Assembly (NCBI GenBank): GCA_025769875.1
Contig: JAGFNK010001150.1
Location: forward strand, 1 to 14,231
DNA: 14,231 bases
Origin: Russula earlei
Taxonomy: Eukaryota > Basidiomycota > Agaricomycetes > Russulales > Russulaceae
Direction of reading: 5' to 3'
Within the stretch, counting starts at the first letter, position 1, and each line of letters opens with the position of its first letter. Shown here in pieces: positions 8,110 to 14,231 of this stretch. The notes beneath the pieces were generated by a model. It made no database searches. It saw only the letters and a list, made by a program, of their open reading frames with translations, and was not told the DNA's origin. Made by a program: the position numbers and the translations under genes.

Positions 8110-8275
8110 CCCTCAGGGTCCTTAGAGTTGACCCTAATACTTCTATTAAGGTCCTTAGTATTGCCATATAGTTTGTTCTAAGGTTATTAGAGTTAGTCTA
8201 ATAATGCATTGTAGGGCCTTTAGTATCTTTGTTAGTGCCTCTTGTAGAGCACTTTGGGTCATCCAAAAGGGTCTT
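8110..8275. repeat. Degenerate tandem array, period about 32 bp
   Basis: Four to five diverged units begin with AGG(G)TCCTTAG, AGGTCCTTAG, AGGTTATTAG, AGGGCCTTTAG and AGGGTCTTTAG (near 8116, 8150, 8182, 8213 and 8268). Some contain small inverted words such as TTAGAGTTGACCCTAA and TTATTAGAGTTAGTCTAATAA. There is almost no CpG here. It may be an LTR or other old repeat bordering the host island. Confidence 0.45.
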
Positions 8276-8433
8276 TAGGGAGGCTACACTACTGTCTTAT
8301 ATTGCTAAAAGGGTTGCCACTAAGTAGGGCTTGCTGTATGTCGATTGTGCCAAGAATCACTCATGCGACAATGTATGCACAATATTGTGGACACCTCTAC
8401 TCACCCCTTTTGTCTGTGCAAACAGGGTGGCAT

Positions 8434-8575
8434 AGGGCTGCCGACCGTACCCATACACATACGGTTTACAGCTACCGTAATACGGTATCCCGTACCGTAC
8501 CGTCCGGGTAGTGGAAGTGTACCATGACGGTGGTATGGTAAGTTACCGTACCGTACCGTATAAGGGACGCCATCA
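8434..8575 (+). repeat. hAT left end: TIR and subterminal TACGGTA/ACCGTA array
   Basis: After the 18-bp TIR, the words ATACGG, ACCGTAATACGG, CCGTACCGTACCGT and TTACCGTACCGTACCGTA are packed into about 130 bp in both orientations. In characterised hAT elements, subterminal repeats of short motifs are where the transposase binds; the same role is inferred here. Confidence 0.85.
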
Positions 8576-8849
8576 AGCCATATATACGGGCCATATATTA
8601 GTTGTACTCAATGGCAAAAGAGTTGAGTAATGTGAGACCTTCTTTCTAGAATGTTCTGTTGTGATTGCCCAGACGAGTGAATTGGAGTGAGATCGATTGC
8701 AGGCAATTGATCCCAATCGCATGCGTGCAAAGGCGACTGAGGGATCGCCCTGATGTGATCCTACATTTTTTAGCTACATTTACTTTACATCTCATCTCGT
8801 AGATAGTGTACATGATCATCAACTCGATTATTACTACGTTAAATACTCT
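8576..8849. other. hAT 5' non-coding segment
   Basis: No gene is seen. TATA-like words occur at 8580-8600 (CCATATATA, CCATATATTAG). They could serve the transposase promoter, although its start codon is almost 1 kb downstream. Confidence 0.3.
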
Positions 8850-8859
8850 TTGATCACCA

Positions 8860-9480
8860 GCCGCCCCCCTTATAGTCGCGGCCGCTGTCTCAACGCCAGC
8901 CCAGTCGTCTCCGCCTTGTCCATCAGCGTTCTAGCACCGCCCACTGCACCTGGTCGCCTTGCCCTCAGTCCCAACTCTCTCTCGTCGCCATTTCTACTCC
9001 ACCCATCTATACCACCAAGTCTACGTTGTCACCGTTGCCCCTACATCCTCCGCCCTGCCCGCCTCGGCCAGCAGCTTCAGTTCTCGCACCCTCAGTAAAC
9101 ATCACCAGCCACTGTCACCGCGCGTCCAGTATCGCTAGCATAACCAGCCACCGTGCCCTTAGCCTTGCCAGCCGCCTCGGTCCCGACTGACACCCCGCCT
9201 CTGTCTCATCAGCTCCTGCGCTCTCAGTGTCGCCTGTCGCGGTGTCTGTCTCAGCGCCAACGCCAGCCTCAGTCCTGCCATCTGCTTCTGTCGCCCCAGC
9301 CTAAGCTCAGCCAGCCGCCGCCACCGCCCCTCTTAGTCTCGCTAATCGCCTCAGTCTCGTCACCTGCCCTTGTAGGCCTCAGCTTCAGCCTCCAACATCT
9401 TAACGCTATACGCCGCCGCCTCCATCGTCGTCTCGCGCCCCGTTGCCCGCTCAGGCATGCACCCGCGCCGCCTTACAATA
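8860..9480 (+). other. GC-rich Ala/Ser/Pro/Val-type tract inside the hAT
   Basis: The + strand is crowded with CAGTC, CCTCAG, GCCAGC and GTCTC words. Parts of each frame read as Ala/Ser/Pro/Val-rich protein, for example VSSAPALSVSPVAVSVSAP around 9207-9263, but stops break every frame. It resembles the tract at 13690-14231, which lies outside the element. It may be the decayed remains of a low-complexity coding or minisatellite sequence, or a captured host fragment. No product can be assigned. Confidence 0.4.
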
Positions 9481-9527
9481 CCTTCAGTTATCTTATCTAG
9501 GTTGTTCTCACACACATACGTGCAGGC

Positions 9528-12500
9528 ATGTCTGGTTTTGTTCACCATTCATCCAACAGTTCTCTTTTCAAATCTCCTGTCATGCCTAACTCCTCTAACA
9601 CACCTTCTACTGGCCTGAATGAGCCTGAACACGTCTGGTATTTCGATGCTGATGATGATGTACCCATGAGCCAACCTGGAAGTAGTGCACCAAGTTCTAG
9701 GACCACCGATAATGGTATTTAGTCTTGTATTACAGCGCATTTCTTTGTGCTTACCTCCTGTCATCTTATTTAGTACAGCAGGAGGGGCGAGGACACTGAA
9801 AGAAATATTCTAGCCAGTATGCAAGAATTAATACAAGCGGAAATCACTGAAACTGCTCATGAGGCTGCCTGAAAAACGTAGGCGCAAGCCTCGTGTATCT
9901 CGCCAGCGTGCTCCAGCTCTGCTTCAAGTTCACATTAGTGATGAGGAAGATGATGACAACAGAAGTTTTGTAGAGTCCTTGGGCAAGAGTTCCGAAGATG
10001 ATGAGCATGAAGCTGTGGTCGATAACGCTGAAGTAAGCTCAACCCTATTTCCACTCAGATTGAATATTCTAATATCTTCTCTCAAGCTTGCCGAGTCACT
10101 TCCATCAAAAACCATTCCATTTGCTCAGCAAAAGAGGTCTCGACGTCGAAAAAATGATGTGAAACAAAAGAGATCAAAATCCCCTGCAAACAATGTTTAT
10201 CACATGATGCGGCATACACCATCTTCCACAGAACCTTCAGGAGCCTGATGTGACTGCATCTACTGAGCCCAAAAAGGTGAAACAATATTGCATACTCTCG
10301 AGCTATCCCTCATCACCTTATTCAGTCATCTGCAAGACGAAATCCTATTTATCTCTTCTATGAACAAGTTGCAACCGGTGCTGATGGCAAAACAGTAGAT
10401 GGCGACAAACATTACAAGTGCTACCATGGCTCGGGGAAAATTCTGACAGTCACCAAAGCCATGAAATATAGTCTCAATGGTGGGTTCATTATATTTAGAG
10501 TGACGCCATGTCTGATATACTGATAGGTTTGGTCGGTCACCTTAAACACCACTTCCCTGCGATGTACCGACTGTATGAAGTACTCAAGGCACGCCCTGAG
10601 CCTCCGACTGTAGAGGAACTCAATATTGCGACTGGGCGCACAAAACTCGATGCATCTGCAGCTGGGAAATATATTATGAAACTTGAGAAGGCATCATCAA
10701 GTATTATGGAGGCACTTCAGCGACAGGCAGCACTTGCAACCGTAAGTGGTCAATAGTCACCATTCACTTGGCTACTGGCTGACAATATACCTAAGGGAGA
10801 ATTTGTCCAGGACGAGTTTGAGAACCTCCTTGCAGAATGGATCGTTGCATGTGACCAACCATTTGATGAGGTTGACAAGCAGCCATTTCGTAAACTGCTT
10901 GAGTACATGCGTCGGCCTTCAGCTAAGCCCCTGCACATTCCCCATCGCACTTCGATACGAACAAGGATCATGAAGATGGGAGAACATACTGTTGATAACA
11001 TCAAAAAAATGTTTTCGGTAAGCTGTATCGTTCATCCACTTCATCAATGCTAACATCTACAACAGACGCTTGAATCAAAGGTTGCCATCTCGCTTGATGC
11101 CTGGACATCTAGCAATCAACATGCTTTCCTTGCTATTGTGGCACATTATGTTACGAATGACGGACACCTTGGTAAGTTCATAAAGTTTGATCTTACGGAT
11201 GTTCTGATTTGTCAACAGAGGAGCTACTCATTGATTTCCGAGAGCTTGTAGGGGAGCACTCAGGTGAAAACATGGCAGAGGTACTTTGGAAGACTTTAGA
11301 GATGTATGGTCTCGTTGGGTGGGTCATTGCATTCGTCATGGATAATGCCACGAACAATGACACATTGGTCGATGGTATCGAGGCTCGGTATGAAGCAGCA
11401 GGTATCAAGTTCTCTGCCAAACATGCCCGACTTCGATGCATGCCCCATACCTGTCACTTGGTGGCACTGAAAGTACGTCAATGATCTTATTTTTCTTACA
11501 CTCAAATCTGAATGACAGTATACAGCTTCTCGAAGGAATTGGTGCAATCTCAAAGTCAGACAGTTGGAAAGCTGCTGGACGAAGTGGCAATTATCAAGAC
11601 GCAGTCACAGCTCCTGTTTCTCGTGAGCATGATGATGCAGGTATAGCCAATGAGGAAGAAGACTCAGAAGAAGCTGTAATAGGGGTGTCACCGTCAATTG
11701 ACAAGGTATTGTTGGCACAACTCTACGACAACAAACAGCATACCCTAACAAACACATCCCATCTTTTCAACAGCTTCGTAAGATTGTTCGTACCATCTGC
11801 TCTAGTCCACAACGACGCCAGGCCTGGCTGAGGGAGGTTGCTGTCCATCAACGTCTGAAGGATAGCGACTCCTCTGAACGGGCACTGATGCTTATACTGG
11901 ATGTTAGAACTCGCTGGTCATCAACTCACCAGATGCTTCGTATGTTCCAATTGTCTTATTCATGGTCACTTAGCTTTCAATTAAGCACAGGTCGAGCTCT
12001 TGATTATCGTGAAGTCATTGACACTTACGTTGCACGCTGCCGTGATCTGCGTGATTACGAACTCTCTGAGGAGGACTGGGAAGGTATCACTTTGGTTGCA
12101 GGATGGCTTAAGTCCTTCCGTTCGGCAACTACTCAAATGTCAGCTACACATCATCCCACACTCTCAAGCATGCACGCAATCTTCCGAGGGCTTCAAGAGC
12201 AAATCAAATATATTCTTACTCATCTTCCATCATCAACTTCACCTGAGCTCATGCTTGGTCTCACGGATGCACACCGCAAGTTGAGTGACTACTACTACAA
12301 GTTTGATGAGTCACCATTGTATACTTGGGCTGCATGTATGTGGAATTTCTGCCCTTTTTCTGCACGCCTAAACTTACATGCTATACTTAGTGCTTGATCC
12401 TCGCATCTCATACGAAGGAATGAAATCTGATTACGCTGATGACGACATCCTTGCTGACTATCTGGATTCTGTGAAGGCATCACTCAACAACTGTTTCCAG

Positions 12501-13010
12501 GAGAATTATGCAGGAAAATATGTCGCACCGCCTGTCCATGATCATCCCCATACCACTAGTCTGTCAAAGACTTATTCACAGTCTCGCAATGAGTCTCTGC
12601 AAAAGGTCAATTTTACTGCCCGATACAAGAAGCATGCCAGTGCAAGAAGGGACCAGCTCGAGGAGTACTTTAGGCTCCCCCGTGAGGACTTTGATTCCTG
12701 TGATCCTGTTAGCTGGTGGGTTGGACGACGCTCACAATTTCCGGATCTTTTTGTCTTTGCTCGGGATCTCTTGGTGATTCCAGGTTAGAATTTCATTGAT
12801 ATGTGTTTATGTCAATTACTTATGTTGAAAACAAAAACTGCAGGTTCTGCTGTTGCTGTTGAAAGAATATTTTCGGGTGGGCAAGACACCATCTCATTAC
12901 GAAGAGCCAGCCTACATCCAGAGACTATCCAGACATTGATGCTTGTCAAGCAGCACCTACGTGTTACGCGACGTGCCATTGATGACCTTATGGTTATAGG
13001 TAATGAATAA
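9528..13010 (+). CDS. hAT transposase (intron-rich)
   Basis: It catalyses cut-and-paste transposition of the surrounding element. Exons with consistent phases: 9859-10032, 10087-10194, 10241-10276, 10326-10479, 10527-10741, 10811-11017, 11066-11171, 11219-11472, 11526-11705, 11774-11939, 11991-12335, 12391-12783 and 12844-13010. They give about 834 residues from the ATG at 9859. An acidic/basic N-terminal part is followed by a BED-like finger (about 107-167: KHYKCYHG ... GHLKHHF, only one clear Cys), the RNase H-like core with SLDAWTSSNQ (Asp about 309) and VMDNATNND (Asp about 375), LDVRTRWSSTHQML, YTWAALLDPR, and a C-terminal dimerisation domain (SAVAVERIFSGGQDTISLRR). The acidic open frame 9528-9714 (MSGFVHHSS...) is probably an extra first exon, but no intron joins it in frame to 9859 onward. 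That leaves either a frameshift near 9860-9871 or a later true start. TAG at 10754 lies in a good intron (10742-10810), so it need not be a lesion. Confidence 0.85.
10742..10810 (+). other. Transposase intron containing an in-frame TAG
   Basis: The donor is GTAAGT, a branch-like CTGAC lies near 10788, and the acceptor is GTCCAG; it is phase 0 on both sides. The unspliced frame is open across it except for TAG at 10754-10756, so only the spliced message would encode a full transposase. Confidence 0.65.
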
Positions 13011-13061
13011 TAGATATCATTGTCATTCATTCAGTTTAATCAAATTTTGCTTGACTGTAAT

Positions 13062-13218
13062 AACCCGTAATGCCGTATTACGGCCGTCTTCTACCCCGTA
13101 CCGTACCGTATAGGCTGCTGAAGTGGAAGCATACGGTACGGGTAACGGTACGGATAGTAGCCGTATACATACCGTATCGAGTACGGCCGTAGCCGTATAC
13201 GGTACGGTTGGCAGCCCT
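13062..13218 (-). repeat. hAT right end: TIR and subterminal TACGGTA/ACCGTA array
   Basis: CCGTATTACGG, CCCCGTACCGTACCGTA, ATACGGTACGGGTAACGGTACGG, CCGTATAC and GTATACGGTACGG are crowded between the transposase stop and the right TIR (ending GGCAGCCCT). The motif family matches that of the left end, so both ends belong to one element type. Confidence 0.85.
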
Positions 13219-13690
13219 AATTACATGTCAATGCCTGTGAGTCACTGCGAGAAGCAGACCCATTCATGCTCTTACTTAACTGCATGAGTGAAGTAACTGT
13301 CTATAACTGTCTAAACAACTATATACTGTATATTTACTGTATACCTGACTTTCAGCTTGGAGGGTATACATATACATATACATATACAGTATTTACCGTA
13401 TATATACAGTAAATAGATAATACAGTTGGAGCCTTAGCTATAAGACAGCCATAATTTTAGAGTGCGTTGTTGTCATGCTATGAATATTTTTGCGAGGCGA
13501 CTGCCAAACAGAGAAAATCGACGATCTTGGCCACCCGTGGGAATCCTTGCCGTTGACTCCTACCCCCTACTCCAGAATGCTAATTTCTTTTTTTCTGAAT
13601 GTTCTAGTGCATCGATTTGCTTCAAACTTTGGGAGCATATCAATATGTAGTAGTCTTACAATATTTCAAGTATTTGTCGTATCTGATGGT
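13219..13690. repeat. AT-rich palindromic patch and gene-free flank
   Basis: From about 13315 to 13432 the DNA alternates TATATACTGTATA, TTTACTGTATA, four ATATAC-type units and TATACAGTAAATA. The left words are inverted at the right (for example TATTTACTGTATA against TATACAGTAAATA), so a hairpin can form. CTGTCTATAACTG (near 13299) and its rough inverse near 13440 could be ends of a small MITE, but no target duplication is clear. The rest of the span has no convincing gene. Confidence 0.5.
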
Positions 13691-14231
13691 TTTACATGTC
13701 TAGGATTTCGACGTCTCTGCCGTCCTGCCTGGGTCTCAATCTCACCGCATCACCTGCCTTCGCTATTGCCGCCACCTCAGTCTTGCCCACCTCCGTCGCT
13801 GCTCCGTCTGCCCCAGTGGCCCCAGCCTCAGCCTCAGTATCTGCCGTCATACCAGTTCTGTTCACTGCCAACCCCGTCTTCGTCTCGTTAGCCGCCACGC
13901 CCCTCATCCGCCATAGCACCAGCATTGCCAGCTGTTGCCTCTACGTCTCCCATCTCCAGCTCAGTCTCATCTGCCGCCACAGTAGCCTCAGTCGTGCCAG
14001 CCACTGACTTCGCATCAGCCTCCGTCTTAGCCTCGCCCGCACTCGTCACTTCAGCCCAGTCCGCCGTATTGCCAGTATTTCCAGCTGCTGCCATCTCTGC
14101 CATGCCCTCAGCCCCAGTCGTCTCAGTCTCAGCCGCCACCACCATGCCCTCAGCCTCGTCCGTCGCCTCGTCCGCCGCCGTTCCAGGCCTAGTCCCAGCC
14201 ACCACTCTGTCCCCACCGTCTGCCATCACCC
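13690..14231 (+). other. GC-rich tract, Ala/Ser/Val/Pro-coding-like, runs off the end
   Basis: Starting at ATG 13696, the frame encodes MSRISTSLPSCLGLNL followed by an Ala/Ser/Val/Pro-rich run to about 13890. A neighbouring + frame then continues in the same style to the window edge (SSAIAPALPAVASTSP..., AAISAMPSAPVVSVSAA). The switch of frame near 13900 would be a frameshift or an intron. The minus strand is also open (13692-13925 and 13888-14229, Ala/Gly/Glu/Thr-rich), as often happens in GC-rich repeats of this kind. A partial low-complexity (for example cell-wall or mucin-like) protein is possible. It may equally be non-coding minisatellite-like DNA. Confidence 0.35.

Larger units (their letters stand above)
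8434..13218 (+). mobile_element. hAT superfamily DNA transposon, full length (4785 bp)
   Basis: The ends are inverted copies: AGGGCTGCCGACCGTACC on the left and AGGGCTGCCAACCGTACC on the reverse complement of the right, one mismatch in 18. Both ends continue into arrays of TACGGTA/ACCGTA words. In between lies a single transposase gene in + orientation with BED finger, RNase H-like core and hAT dimerisation domain. hAT elements make 8-bp target duplications, but here the flanking octamers GGTGGCAT (8426-8433) and AATTACAT (13219-13226) agree at only four positions, three of the differences being G-to-A. The element keeps CpG, unlike the old repeats at the left, so it is comparatively recent or under selection. 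It appears able to be autonomous, subject to the N-terminal exon problem noted under the transposase. Confidence 0.9.

Noticed and set aside
10754..10756. TAG as an inactivating nonsense mutation of the transposase
   Set aside because: A well-formed phase-0 intron (GTAAGT, CTGAC, CAG) covers it. Kept only as an alternative in the findings.
13340..13400. CRISPR-like or origin-like repeat
   Set aside because: The words are short contiguous palindromes and an ATATAC microsatellite without spacers; nothing else fits a prokaryotic system.
13888..14229. Minus-strand Ala/Gly/Glu-rich protein of 113 residues
   Set aside because: The tract is open on both strands because it is GC-rich and repetitive; no evidence favours this strand.
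1..14231. tRNA or rRNA genes
   Set aside because: No cloverleaf-like A/B-box arrangement or conserved rRNA words were noticed on either strand by eye.

Overview
The window looks like genomic DNA of a filamentous basidiomycete, most likely an agaricomycete. The evidence is a gene cut by many introns of about 50-80 bp, a basidiomycete-type hAT transposon, Ty3/gypsy LTR debris and MITEs. No bacterial operon structure, rRNA or tRNA was seen. The species cannot be named from the sequence alone.

Layout. Positions 1-4770 are a graveyard of mobile elements: a broken gag/protease piece of a Ty3/gypsy retrotransposon (about 23-504), an LTR-like promoter (about 737-970), a 627-bp CACTG-ended MITE with 3-bp target duplications (1401-2027), a probable older LTR (from about 2741) carrying a 48-bp tandem duplication, a younger solo LTR nested in it (3296-3793), and a 550-bp TA-flanked MITE (4014-4563). 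From about 600 to 4773 this stretch is almost free of CpG, except inside the nested solo LTR. This suggests long-term cytosine methylation and deamination, with a late LTR insertion.

Positions 4774-8085 form a CpG-retaining host island. Its one convincing gene (5551-7423, +) can be spliced by eye from 14 exons into a 368-residue multi-pass membrane protein of a family I recall from agaricomycete hypothetical proteins. Upstream lie a doubtful exon pair (4913-5222) and a small hydrophobic reading frame. Downstream are only short open frames.

Positions 8434-13218 are a complete-looking 4.8-kb hAT transposon. It has near-perfect 18-bp terminal inverted repeats, dense subterminal arrays of the TACGGTA/ACCGTA motif at both ends, and a spliced transposase (9528/9859-13010) with BED finger, RNase H-like core and C-terminal dimerisation domain, without an obvious disabling lesion in the core. 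Its flanks do not show a clean 8-bp target duplication. After it come an AT-rich palindromic patch (about 13315-13432) and a GC-rich Ala/Ser/Val/Pro-coding-like tract running off the window end. That tract resembles one inside the hAT (8860-9480).

The transposons act independently of the membrane gene; no cooperating gene system was recognised. All intron models are by-eye splices and need transcript support.
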